The translations under genes were made by a program, and so were the position numbers. A stretch of 34,170 nucleotides of DNA from Bacteroidota bacterium (GTDB lineage Bacteria; Bacteroidota; Bacteroidia; Flavobacteriales_F; PHOS-HE28): assembly GCA_014584605.1 (NCBI GenBank), contig JACTMO010000076.1, positions 1 to 34,170 on the forward strand, written 5' to 3'. Below the pieces are notes generated by a model. The model searched no databases, was not told the DNA's origin, and saw only the letters and a program-made list of their open reading frames with translations. Below, piece by piece: positions 5,545-13,721 of the stretch (within the stretch, counting starts at the first letter, position 1; the number at the start of each line of letters is the position of its first letter).

Positions 5545-7829
5545 CCATCGCTACACTCCGATCCATATCGGTCATTGCCTCACTAACCATCACTGCGGTC
5601 AGCAATGAGGGCGCCAGCGCACAGTACCTCGGATACTTCATCGATGGCACGTGGCGGGAAGTCCAGCTCGACAGGTCGATTCAAGAGAGTCAGGCGAAGT
5701 ATGTGAATGGTCAGCTCTGGTGTACGCCGATTAGTATGTCTGGAGGAGGTGTGCGTACAGGCATACTAATGGATTATCCTTTAAAAAGGCTTCGACATTT
5801 ATCTTTTGTATGTAGCCCTACGGTGGTCTTCACTCAGTTGTCAGGTCGATTCCACTTTAGCTCAGAAACGCCACCATTTCCGACGAATATTGTGTACCCT
5901 CTGAATGGTTCAGGGTATAGCGACAAGGGTTTTAGGGTGCAGAATGTATTCAGTACGAAGGGTTCGGTTGCACTGAAGGTTAGAGTAGCGCGCGGATTGG
6001 TCATTCGCCTGGGCGCCTCAGTGTACATACCAGTCTACGCTAGCCAACGGACACAATGGACTAGGACGATCAAGGATGATCTCGGACAGGAGTACGTGTA
6101 CGAGCATGATGAAACTGTATCAGGGAAGCCTGAAGTCCTTTATTACGGTGGAAGTTGGCCCCTTATTATCGAGGGGTTTGCTGAGATGGGGTATGAGTTT
6201 AAGAACGGAATCGGATTGTTTATCAGAGGATCGCGAAGTCCTGAAATGAGTCGCTCACTTCCCTATAACACCATACCGAGAATGGAATCGAATTGGAGGA
6301 CCTATGCGTTTGGCTTCGGTATCTGCTTCCAGATTGTACGCAGCATACCAGCATCCAACTGGGGCGGGGTCAAACCCGTGAGCACCGAGGAGGCGCGTGA
6401 GCTGCGGAGGGCGCGGAAAGCGACCAACGCGCGGGTTCAGGACACCATGCCAATGGTCCAACCGCCATCAGCTGCACCCGTCCTGGTGACCCCGCCACCT
6501 CCTGTGGATGCGCTGCTCCCTGTACCGCCGCAGGACACAGCGATCACCTTTGCGGATACGGCGCTCCGCGCAACTGCGGACCCTGTTCATGAAGGGATGG
6601 TGCCTCCGGTGGTGCCGACCCCAAGGTCCGAGGCTCCTGCGGTGCAGGATGCGCAGTACGCAGGATGTGCGGTGGCCCTGGAGCGGACGGATGGCACTGT
6701 CACCCAGGTGCGATCGGAAGAGGTCGGTTCGGCGCCTCCAGCAAGTTCGACCGCCCTCCGTGTGCAGTGGGCAGGGCGTGCCGACGGGAAGCGCTGGCTT
6801 TGGTTGCGCCTGCTTCCGGCATCAGGTGCGCCCCCTCCGCTCGTGCGTGCCACCCTGGCCTGGAGCGATGGGCGGCGCTTGGTGATCGCCTCCGACCTAC
6901 GGCCTGCGGAGGCGGAGGTGCGCCCGGACGGCAGTACGTGGCATGGCATGCAACTGACCGACCAGGAATGGCGGGCCGTAGGTGAACAGATGCCGAACGA
7001 ACTGGCGTTGGTGACCAAGTCCGGCCCCTTGCAGGTGGTGTGGATGGCAGAAGAACGCAGGACGCTTGAGGAACAGCGAGCCTGTCTGGACCAATGGTTC
7101 CTCGCAAATTCTTCCGCCGCGATACGGACGGGAGCACGCAGCCCTATCGGGTCAGGAACCATGCCACCCGTGCAGGCACAACACCTCGGTGATACCAAGC
7201 AAGAGGTGGACCTCTCGGGAGGTGCTGCAGTGACCAATGTGGCGGCTCCGCCGCCTGGTCAACACGTTCAACAGGATTCATTGTCGACCATTGCTGGCAC
7301 AACGACCAGATCTCCGGACGAAGGAAGACTGGCCTACAAAGTGATCACGGAACACCCGGAGGACTTCGCAGCGGTCAGCGTGTATACGCTGCTGCATGAG
7401 TTCAGCACACCGTTCGCATTGGACACCTTCAGGGTGGTGACCCGCCACGGGCCCATGGGTGGGTTGAAACATGAACTTTGGATCAGCACCCTGACAGGAG
7501 CCACGTATCGGGAGGAGCTATACCCGGTGCCTTTGGAAGGTGCCTCAGATGCAGGCAGGACCACCGGCGAGGAGATGGAGATGCTGCGGGTGCGTATGGC
7601 CCTGGCACCGGGTGCATTCCAGCCCAACCCGATCTCCGTGGACGATTGGCGCCTTTCTGGAGCCCGGGCGGGCCGCGACCTGCTCTATGATCTGTCCATC
7701 GCCGAGTTCGATTCCGTGTTCTTCGAAAAGCCTGCGATCGGTTTTCGCTTTCAGAGCGATGCGGAGACGCGAAGGGAGCTGGTGTACTCCAGCACCTTGC
7801 GCCGCATCGTGAACGTCGCTCCCCAATGA
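5541..7829 (+). CDS. Envelope protein: outer-membrane-barrel-like N-terminus joined to Pro-rich linker and unknown C-terminal region
   Basis: The 762-residue protein starts with a signal peptide ending near GASAQ. Residues about 28-268 alternate polar and hydrophobic strands with many aromatic and glycine residues and end in FGFGICFQIV, as in small Bacteroidota outer-membrane barrels; this is a pattern call, not a family match. Residues about 270-300 are charged and helical, about 300-365 are Pro/Ala-rich, and two further globular-looking parts follow (about 370-525 and 595-762) that I do not recognise. The DNA of the barrel part (to about 6350) is AT-rich, with some 60-base lines at 33-40% GC. 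From about 6361 it returns to the GC-rich norm, at the same point as the predicted domain change. That suggests a composite gene. It overlaps the lipoprotein gene by four bases and ends nine bases before the TonB-domain gene. Confidence 0.75.
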   Translation: MTIATLRSISVIASLTITAVSNEGASAQYLGYFIDGTWREVQLDRSIQESQAKYVNGQLWCTPISMSGGGVRTGILMDYPLKRLRHLSFVCSPTVVFTQLSGRFHFSSETPPFPTNIVYPLNGSGYSDKGFRVQNVFSTKGSVALKVRVARGLVIRLGASVYIPVYASQRTQWTRTIKDDLGQEYVYEHDETVSGKPEVLYYGGSWPLIIEGFAEMGYEFKNGIGLFIRGSRSPEMSRSLPYNTIPRMESNWRTYAFGFGICFQIVRSIPASNWGGVKPVSTEEARELRRARKATNARVQDTMPMVQPPSAAPVLVTPPPPVDALLPVPPQDTAITFADTALRATADPVHEGMVPPVVPTPRSEAPAVQDAQYAGCAVALERTDGTVTQVRSEEVGSAPPASSTALRVQWAGRADGKRWLWLRLLPASGAPPPLVRATLAWSDGRRLVIASDLRPAEAEVRPDGSTWHGMQLTDQEWRAVGEQMPNELALVTKSGPLQVVWMAEERRTLEEQRACLDQWFLANSSAAIRTGARSPIGSGTMPPVQAQHLGDTKQEVDLSGGAAVTNVAAPPPGQHVQQDSLSTIAGTTTRSPDEGRLAYKVITEHPEDFAAVSVYTLLHEFSTPFALDTFRVVTRHGPMGGLKHELWISTLTGATYREELYPVPLEGASDAGRTTGEEMEMLRVRMALAPGAFQPNPISVDDWRLSGARAGRDLLYDLSIAEFDSVFFEKPAIGFRFQSDAETRRELVYSSTLRRIVNVAPQ

Positions 7830-7838
7830 CCCTTCCGC

Positions 7839-10055
7839 ATGTGGTCCTGGACGACGCTCCTCACTGACCGGATCATCGCCCTGATCGATGGCGGCGCCTT
7901 CTTTCGCCGGCCCTGGCGCACGGGGTATGCGGTGATCGCCGCGCTTCTTGCCATCGCCGGGGTGCTGTGGGCCGTTGCGCTGGTCTCGATCGGTCTGTAC
8001 GGGCTGGTGCGGCTGTACGTCGAACAGCACTACGTGATCGCGGTGCAAGGCGTCCGCGCGGCGATCCTGCTGGCGGCGGCCATCCTGTTCATCGCCATGG
8101 TCCTCGCCCGGTTGTGGTGGATGCGCAAGGAGGACATTGAGCGGGATACCCAAGGCCACAAGGTCTATATCGTAGGTCCGGTGGTGGCACATCTCGTCCG
8201 GATCTTGGGCGAGTCGTCCGGCCTGCTCGTCGGCTTCTTCGGGCTCCTGGCCTATCCCGTCCTCATGCCGGCACGGGACCTGCTCGATGCCGTGCCACTG
8301 CTCAATGTCCTGAGCGGTCTGTTCTCCTTCAACTGGACCTGGCAGGTGATCGCCGCACCGATCGGCGGATTCCTCATCATCCTGTTCAGCCGCTGGATGG
8401 GCGATTCCATGGAGGTACTGTTCGCCATCGCGAACAACACGAAGCATGTGGCCATCGGCGCCGGGCAGCAACCCGTGGATGCGACAGGTGCGGAGCGCCG
8501 CTTGTTCACGTGGGAGGGTGCCTTGCTTGGCCTGCTGTTCTACCTGGTGCTCGCGTTGCCCTTGCACGCTCACCTCATCACGTTGCCGACCCTGGGGTTG
8601 CTGGCCTACGGCCTGGTCAAGGGCTTGCGAACGGCCGCCCTGGTCTGGGTCGGTGTCTCGGCCATCCTACTGCTTAGGGATCTCATGGCGCTTTTTGCGT
8701 TCGTGGATGAGCGGTCCTTGGCTCAGGTCTATGTAGAGCGTGAACAAGTCCTGCTCATTATCCTGTTCATCCTTGTCTGTGCCGGGCTGGTCCTCACGCT
8801 CTATGAACGTACCGGTCGTAGGGCTACCCCGCTGTCGACCGCGCAGGTCTGGGTGTTCGGGAGCGCCTTGATCATCCTCTATGCGCTGTACCCTTTGACG
8901 GGTGTGATGATCGAAGCGGGCAGGCGACATGAACTCACCAGCTTGGAACATAAGCAGGTCCGATCGCTGTTCAACACCTACGAAGGCCGCAAATTCGGAT
9001 TCAGAGATCATAATGGGGTGGATACCGTCACCACGTTCACGGTGCCTGGACCACGATACACGGCGGATCTCTACGGAACGATCCACGTCACGCACGAACT
9101 TTACCTGGCCAACCGGAAGCTCGGAACGGAGTTCACATTGCACCATCGGTCCATAATGCTGCCCGATAGTTTGGTGTACAGGACCGGAGGCGATCTGATC
9201 ACGATCAGCTACCACAAGGACAGCATTCATTTCGATGGCCGTGGTAGTTCAAGGGACCGGCAAGCCACTGCGGTGGCCCTGGATGCCTACGCACGTTCCA
9301 TGGAGTCCTCCCGCCAGTCCCGTGCTGACGCGCTACGGGCCTTGCGTGACAGCCTGGAGGCCCAGCTGGATACGTTGTTCGGCCAGTACACCAGCTATGA
9401 CTGCAGCACGGGCCCTTGTTTCGCATGGTTCGACGTGCAAGGTCCCTCTGGAACGATGAAACGCTCCTTTCACTGTCCATCCGACCTGATCGATGGATAT
9501 CCCATCAAAGCGCTGCCCAAGGACGGCGAAGGATGGCGTTTGGTGGTCAGAAAGACCATTTCAACGGAGGACGGTGACCCGACCCAAGGACGCATCGTGT
9601 TCATGGACGAACTGGTCGGGCTCCAGCCGGTAGTGCGTTCAGCTCCAGTATCACCTGAAGATCCGGTGCGAACGATCGCGCCGATCGAGAACCGACCGAT
9701 CACACAGGCCACTGTCAAAGTGGAGCCCGGGTACAGGATCTACACGGAGCAAGAAGTGGATGTCGCACCGGAGTTCCCCGGTGGCCGTTCAGGATTGAAG
9801 GCCTATTTGGCCAGCCGAGCATACCCACAAACAGAAAGGAACGCGGGACATGTCGCGAAGGTCAGGGTCCGTTTCGTGGTGGGAAGCGATGGTCGCCCAA
9901 CGAACATCAAGGTTCTGGCCTCAGGCTATCCAGGATTTGATGCGGAGGCCTTGCGACTGGTAAAGGCTATGCCGAAGTGGTCACCGGGTACGGTCAAAGG
10001 ATCACCGGTCGCAGTTGCGACGATGGTAACGGTGGATTTCAGCCTGAACGAATGA
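7839..10055 (+). CDS. Polytopic inner-membrane protein with C-terminal TonB domain
   Basis: This 738-residue protein has about eight membrane segments in its first 360 residues (for example AVIAALLAIAGVLWAVALV near 31-49, VLLIILFILVCAGLVL near 303-318 and WVFGSALIILYALYPLTGVM near 338-357). A periplasmic region of about 290 residues follows, with a short coiled coil (about 485-520). The last 90 residues are a TonB C-terminal domain (PF03544-like): the Bacteroidota signature PEFPGG, then VRVRFVVGSDG, FDAEALRLVKAMPKWSPGTV and a final beta strand. Such domains touch outer-membrane partners to pass on proton-motive energy. No HExxH is visible, so this is not an obvious BlaR1/M56 peptidase fusion. 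It starts nine bases after the barrel-like gene. A partnership with that gene and the lipoprotein is inference from the gene order. Confidence 0.85.
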   Translation: MWSWTTLLTDRIIALIDGGAFFRRPWRTGYAVIAALLAIAGVLWAVALVSIGLYGLVRLYVEQHYVIAVQGVRAAILLAAAILFIAMVLARLWWMRKEDIERDTQGHKVYIVGPVVAHLVRILGESSGLLVGFFGLLAYPVLMPARDLLDAVPLLNVLSGLFSFNWTWQVIAAPIGGFLIILFSRWMGDSMEVLFAIANNTKHVAIGAGQQPVDATGAERRLFTWEGALLGLLFYLVLALPLHAHLITLPTLGLLAYGLVKGLRTAALVWVGVSAILLLRDLMALFAFVDERSLAQVYVEREQVLLIILFILVCAGLVLTLYERTGRRATPLSTAQVWVFGSALIILYALYPLTGVMIEAGRRHELTSLEHKQVRSLFNTYEGRKFGFRDHNGVDTVTTFTVPGPRYTADLYGTIHVTHELYLANRKLGTEFTLHHRSIMLPDSLVYRTGGDLITISYHKDSIHFDGRGSSRDRQATAVALDAYARSMESSRQSRADALRALRDSLEAQLDTLFGQYTSYDCSTGPCFAWFDVQGPSGTMKRSFHCPSDLIDGYPIKALPKDGEGWRLVVRKTISTEDGDPTQGRIVFMDELVGLQPVVRSAPVSPEDPVRTIAPIENRPITQATVKVEPGYRIYTEQEVDVAPEFPGGRSGLKAYLASRAYPQTERNAGHVAKVRVRFVVGSDGRPTNIKVLASGYPGFDAEALRLVKAMPKWSPGTVKGSPVAVATMVTVDFSLNE

Positions 10056-10120
10056 CATGCTCAGGCTTAGCGGCTTCGCCAAGGACCAAGAACCCCCAAC
10101 CCACCCGCCAGCCGATCAAC

Positions 10121-10142
10121 GGCCTCCGACCGGCCTGAGGCC
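10121..10142. terminator. Hairpin after the TonB-domain gene, possible terminator
   Basis: Arms GGCCTC (10121-10126) and GAGGCC (10137-10142) flank a 10-base loop, 66 bases past the stop of the upstream gene. No T tract follows, so it is at best a weak or Rho-aided terminator. The gene-free stretch 10056-10499 otherwise holds the repeat copy below and a short extra unit, GGGGCCTTCAT (10145-10155), that recurs inside the repeat at 10313-10323. Confidence 0.35.
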
Positions 10143-10166
10143 TGGGGGCCTTCATCCCATCCAACG

Positions 10167-10447
10167 CCCCTCCTGCGCGTGGATCGCTCCACGCGCCGAA
10201 CAAGGAGGGGCTGGGGGAGGTTTCAACTCAGAGAACACGCCATCTCTCCTTCAGCGGTAACCACCCCGTCCCCCTCCTTGCCAGGCCCGGCGGAGCGGTC
10301 CGCCGGACAGGAGGGGCCTTCATACCGTTCAATTCCCCTCCGCGTGTGTCGTTGTCCACTGCCGCCGTCAGGTCGCCAGCCATCTTTCTTCCTGGCTCTT
10401 CCTCCTTGCTCCTTCCTCCCTCCTGCTTCCGCCCTGCGGGAAGGCCG
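10167..10447. repeat. 281-bp structured intergenic repeat, copy 2
   Basis: This matches 279-559 base for base except for about seven substitutions. Hairpin 1 spans 10167-10210 and hairpin 2 spans 10271-10316, both with outer arms CCCCTCCT/AGGAGGGG and intact inner stems. The hairpin 3 position keeps CCGC-CCT-GCGG but has lost one outer base. Compared with copy 1, it is preceded by a partial extra unit (from 10145) that resembles the sequence after hairpin 2, so the element may be built from repeating modules. It ends about 50 bases before the start of the beta-propeller gene, so it may lie in that gene's upstream control region. Confidence 0.9.
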
Positions 10448-10466
10448 CACGCCCATTCCCAGGCAC

Positions 10467-10474
10467 GACCTTTG
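10467..10474 (+). promoter_or_regulatory. Candidate -7 box for the beta-propeller gene
   Basis: GACCTTTG, followed by CCC, lies 25 bases before ATG 10500. It differs from the Bacteroidota -7 consensus TAnnTTTG only at the first base and resembles the TACCTTTG upstream of sucA in this window. No clear TTTG -33 element is visible at the expected distance. Confidence 0.4.
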
Positions 10475-10499
10475 CCCTACGTCCCAAGACCCACCGACC

Positions 10500-12452
10500 A
10501 TGACGCACCCGCTACGCCCTTCCGCCCTGCTCGCACTCGTCGCCCTGACCACCGGTGCAAGCGCCCAGTTGAGCCCGGCCTGGACCGCCGCCACCGGCCC
10601 CGTGCAGTGGATGCGCACCACCAGCGCCGGCGCCCTCGTGGTGGCCACCGCCGACGCCCTCAAGGGGGTGGACCCCGCCACCGGCACGGTGGCCTGGTCG
10701 TTGAAGGAACTGGCCAACGCCCCGGTGGACGGCTACCGCGAGGTGGAGCGCAGTCCCTTCATCGCCCTGGCCCCGCAAGGCCGCCCCGACGCCCTCTTCA
10801 TGGTGGAGCCCTTCAGCGGCACCACGGTCTTCAGCAGCGATGCGGCCGGCATCAGCAACGTCACAGGCTCCTGGTTCCTTTACGCCAACAACGCCATCGT
10901 GGTGGTGGGCCAGAAGGCCGACAAGACCGCCGCCATGGCCTGCGTGGACATGAACACCGGCGCCGTGCGCTGGACCAAGGACGACAGCTTCAGCCGTGTC
11001 ACGGCCTGCAACAGCGCCGACCCCGACGCCATCCTGCTCAGCACCCTCTTCTTCGCCTACAAGCTGGATGCACGCACCGGCGCCGAGCTCTGGAAGAAGA
11101 GCCCCGACCCCGCTTTCGAGAAGATGAGCGGCCTGGCCGCCATGCTGGACAAGGGCGGCGCCAACATCAACGTGCCCGGGATCACCGGCCTCTTCGTCAC
11201 CACCCCCCACGCACCCGGCCTCGGCTTCATGGGCATGCAGACCGAGCAGCGCAAGGAGAGCACCGACAGCCAGGGCAAGAAGACCGTGACGGTGACGTAC
11301 AAGACCTTCGTGAACGCCTTCCGCCTGGACGACGGCGGCTACGCCTGGAGCGCGCCCCTGCAGATGCAGCAGAAGCTCGGCACCATCGTGCCGTTGAAGC
11401 AGGGCCTGCTGGTGGGCGCCGGCGACAACCGCAGCGTGGACCTGCTCGACTACGCCACCGGCGCGGGCAAGTGGGGCAAGAACGGCAAGGGCATCAACGT
11501 GAAGGGCGTGCTGGCCGGCGCCGTGGAACTGGGCGACCGTACCCTGCTCACCAGCGGCGGCGATGATGGCGTGGTGAGCCTGGTGGACGCCGCCGGCACC
11601 GAGCTGTGGAAGAAGCCCGTGAAGCTGGACGGCGTGGTGCGCAGCGTGCGCCTGCTGGGCGGCGATGTGCTGGTGGCCACCGCCGAGGAGGTCGACATCA
11701 TCGACCTCGCCTCCGGCCTCTCGCGCCTGCCCGACCCCCTGAAGGGCGGGGCCGACCTGGTGGCCGTGGACGCGAGCACCACCTACGTCTTCAACACCAA
11801 GGATGGACTGCTGTACACCGTGCCGGAGAACGGCGGTGCGGCCCGTGCGCTGGGCACCACGCCCGTGGTCTTCGAAGGCAAGGAGAAGCCCACCGCGTTG
11901 GAGAGCGCTCCCGACGGCCTGGTGCTGAGCAGCGACCAGAACCTGGCGCTGCTGGGCACGGATGGATCGCTGAAGTACCGCAAGTACCTGCCGGCACCGC
12001 GCGAGAGCGGCCTGGTGCGCGCCTTGAAGTACGCCAGCGCCGTGCGCGCCATCTACGCGGCGGCGGCCTACAGCTACACCAGTGCGGCCTTCGGTGCGGC
12101 CAGCCAGAGCATCCAGGTCACCGATGCGGGCAGTGCCGCCGCACGCGACATCACCGGCGCGGTAAGCCAGGTGTACGGCGAGGGGGCCGTGGCCGCCACC
12201 GGCGCCGCCGCCCGCTTCTTCCAGGAGGCCAACGCCCGCTTCAAGGCGAGCACCACCACCGCCGAGATCCACTTCCTGATGACCGAGGCCGGCAAGGGCG
12301 AACACGTGCTGAAGGCCCTGCGTCGCAGCGATGGCCATGAGGTCGGCAGCATCCCCCTGGGCACCGAGAAAGCACCGCGCTACGAGGTGGATGCCTTCAC
12401 CAACACCGTGTACCTGGCCGAGGGCGAAGGCGTGAAGGGGTTCAAGTTGTAG
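10500..12452 (+). CDS. Secreted PQQ/WD40-like beta-propeller protein
   Basis: ATG 10500 begins a clear signal peptide (MTHPLRPSALLALVALTTGA then SAQ), giving 650 residues. The open frame extends upstream through the intergenic repeat, but nothing there looks coded. The mature protein has repeated blade-like units typical of PQQ-enzyme-type propellers: LKGVDPATGTVAWSL, ACVDMNTGAVRWTK, YKLDARTGAELWKK, LLDYATGAGKWGK and LVDAAGTELWKK. These fit an outer quinoprotein-like fold at about 30-500. Residues about 500-600 are Ala-rich and helical, and the C-terminus returns to strands. No quinone-binding or catalytic residues can be assigned. A structural or binding role in the periplasm or at the surface is more likely than PQQ enzymology. 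No BamB-like lipobox is present. Confidence 0.85.
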   Translation: MTHPLRPSALLALVALTTGASAQLSPAWTAATGPVQWMRTTSAGALVVATADALKGVDPATGTVAWSLKELANAPVDGYREVERSPFIALAPQGRPDALFMVEPFSGTTVFSSDAAGISNVTGSWFLYANNAIVVVGQKADKTAAMACVDMNTGAVRWTKDDSFSRVTACNSADPDAILLSTLFFAYKLDARTGAELWKKSPDPAFEKMSGLAAMLDKGGANINVPGITGLFVTTPHAPGLGFMGMQTEQRKESTDSQGKKTVTVTYKTFVNAFRLDDGGYAWSAPLQMQQKLGTIVPLKQGLLVGAGDNRSVDLLDYATGAGKWGKNGKGINVKGVLAGAVELGDRTLLTSGGDDGVVSLVDAAGTELWKKPVKLDGVVRSVRLLGGDVLVATAEEVDIIDLASGLSRLPDPLKGGADLVAVDASTTYVFNTKDGLLYTVPENGGAARALGTTPVVFEGKEKPTALESAPDGLVLSSDQNLALLGTDGSLKYRKYLPAPRESGLVRALKYASAVRAIYAAAAYSYTSAAFGAASQSIQVTDAGSAAARDITGAVSQVYGEGAVAATGAAARFFQEANARFKASTTTAEIHFLMTEAGKGEHVLKALRRSDGHEVGSIPLGTEKAPRYEVDAFTNTVYLAEGEGVKGFKL

Positions 12453-12524
12453 GGGAGGGGCGGGCTGCGTGGACCTGCCTGGCCGGACGGGGCGGAGTTC
12501 GGAACCGTGGGGTCGGCAGTTAGT

Positions 12525-12666
12525 GTGGTGGCCCCTAAGTTGGTTAACTGAAGATCTGCCCCTATTTCGTCTTCATGCAAGGCGGAACATGCGCGGCGTA
12601 GCGGGCGCTACGGCGAAATGTTCCAACGCGGCGGCGGAGATGGTTAATGAATTCAGGGGCCACCAC
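12525..12666. repeat. 142-bp palindromic element with 12-bp perfect terminal inverted repeats
   Basis: The ends are GTGGTGGCCCCT (12525-12536) and AGGGGCCACCAC (12655-12666), a perfect 12-bp inverted pair. The pairing continues imperfectly inward (GTTAAC against GTTAAT). In the centre is a second palindrome: GGAACAT (12584-12590) / ATGTTCC (12618-12624) enclosing CGTAGCG/CGCTACG (12597-12603, 12606-12612). It lies 72 bases after the propeller gene stop. The nested symmetry looks like a miniature inverted-repeat element (MITE) or a structured RNA. No target-site duplication is obvious. Confidence 0.65.
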
Positions 12667-12686
12667 ACCAGGCTCAACCACGCGGG

Positions 12687-12719
12687 TGGCCCGCTCCGGA
12701 CCGTCGTCCGGACGGGCCA
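12687..12719. other. GC-rich intergenic hairpin
   Basis: TGGCCCG (12687-12693) pairs with CGGGCCA (12713-12719), enclosing CCGGAC (12696-12701) and GTCCGG (12706-12711) around the loop CGTC. It lies 20 bases after the palindromic element. No T tract follows. It may help end transcription of the propeller gene. Confidence 0.45.
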
Positions 12720-12896
12720 TCCTGAACGGACCGCACCGTTCCTTCCCGTACGCGGATCACCCGCATACCGGATCGGGTGGTGTCCACTTCGATCCTTCGG
12801 AACGGACGGACGGGGTCGTCGCTCACGTGAAGCGGACGGCCGCCCCAGGGCCGGTCGTACCTGAGGTCGATGCCCCGGGCCTCACCCGACGCACAG

Positions 12897-12950
12897 GGCC
12901 GCAACGAGGTCAGCCTCAGCCTTCCTGCCCGCTCCGCTGACCTCACGGCC
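12897..12950. other. Long intergenic hairpin; otherwise gene-free stretch
   Basis: GAGGTCAGC (12906-12914) and GCTGACCTC (12936-12944) form a perfect 9-bp stem, extended by GGCCG (12897-12901) and CGGCC (12946-12950). CTTTTC follows about a dozen bases later, so a + strand terminator is possible. Apart from the palindromes listed, 12453-13130 holds no ORF I can support; the open frames there are short and overlap each other. Confidence 0.4.
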
Positions 12951-13130
12951 GGTCTGCGGCTTTTCACGTCCGTGGGCCGCGCCGCACTTCAGGCAGCCTC
13001 CTTCCTTCGATCCCCGCCTTCCTGACAAGGTCCATCGCACCCGACCCGCCGCATGGCCGCAAGCCATGTTCCGACCCCTCCGGCCCGCTTACGCTTTTCG
13101 CTTTCTTCTTTCCCGTCCACATCCCGCACC

Positions 13131-13138
13131 TATCTTGC
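13131..13138 (+). promoter_or_regulatory. Candidate -7 box, four bases before a GTG start
   Basis: TATCTTGC at 13131-13138 resembles the Bacteroidota -7 element (TAnnTTTG) and ends four bases before GTG 13143. TTTC at 13109-13112 could be a weak -33 element, 18 bases upstream. If real, transcription would start at or next to the start codon, giving a leaderless mRNA. Confidence 0.35.
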
Positions 13139-13142
13139 CCCC

Positions 13143-13721
13143 GTGCGCCGCATCTGCACCGTCCTCCTGTTGCTGATGGCGCATACCGTTCCGGCGCAGG
13201 ACGGTGTCTTCGAGATCATCAAGGGAGACAAGCGTGTGGGCCGGATCGATGTGCGGCGCACGGAGACCGGGGACCGTTCAGTGTACCGGATGACCTCGCG
13301 CTCCTCGATCGCGGTGCTTTGGACCCACGATGTGCGCAGCGACCTGTGCACCGAGTACCTGGACGGGCGGCTGACCCGCTGCCACAGCACCTACCATGTG
13401 GACACCGAGCTGCGCGACAGCAGTTCGATGCTGCTGGTGGGCGGACGGCGGCTGTGCTATGTGCATCCGGGCAAGGTGTTCGTAGGCAACGCTACCGGCG
13501 GGTGGACCGTGGCGCGGATGTACTACGAGGAGCCCGTGGGGCAGGACAGCGTGTTCGTGGAGAGCGTGCTGCAGGATTGCCCGTTGGTGGCGCTGGGGAA
13601 CGGCCGCTACGTGCTGACGATGCCGGACAACAGCACCAACCACTACACGTACCTGGGCGGGGTGCTGCGCGAGGTGTACGTGGACCGTACGCTGTTCAAC
13701 CTGCGCTTCCGGCGGACCTGA
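13143..13721 (+). CDS. Secreted DUF6134-like protein, hypothetical
   Basis: GTG 13143 gives 192 residues with a signal peptide, MRRICTVLLLLMAHTVPAQ. The longer frame from ATG 13053 adds a Ser/Pro-rich stretch before the signal that looks untranslated. The mature part is beta-rich: FEIIKGDKRVGRIDVRR at the start, LYF-like turns replaced by RMYYEEPVGQDSVFVES in the middle, and YTYLGGVLREVYVDRTLFNLRF at the end. This ordering matches my memory of the Bacteroidota family DUF6134, whose function is not known. It is probably periplasmic or at the surface. The stop TGA (13719-13721) directly abuts the stop of the convergent gene on the other strand. Confidence 0.7.
   Translation: MRRICTVLLLLMAHTVPAQDGVFEIIKGDKRVGRIDVRRTETGDRSVYRMTSRSSIAVLWTHDVRSDLCTEYLDGRLTRCHSTYHVDTELRDSSSMLLVGGRRLCYVHPGKVFVGNATGGWTVARMYYEEPVGQDSVFVESVLQDCPLVALGNGRYVLTMPDNSTNHYTYLGGVLREVYVDRTLFNLRFRRT

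Noticed and set aside
10179-10499. Upstream extension of the propeller gene through repeat copy 2
   Set aside because: A typical signal peptide begins at ATG 10500, and the extension is just the repeat read in frame.
12469-12940. Overlapping + strand ORFs of 97-131 codons after the propeller gene
   Set aside because: They run through strong palindromes, overlap each other in different frames, and show no domain or start signal.
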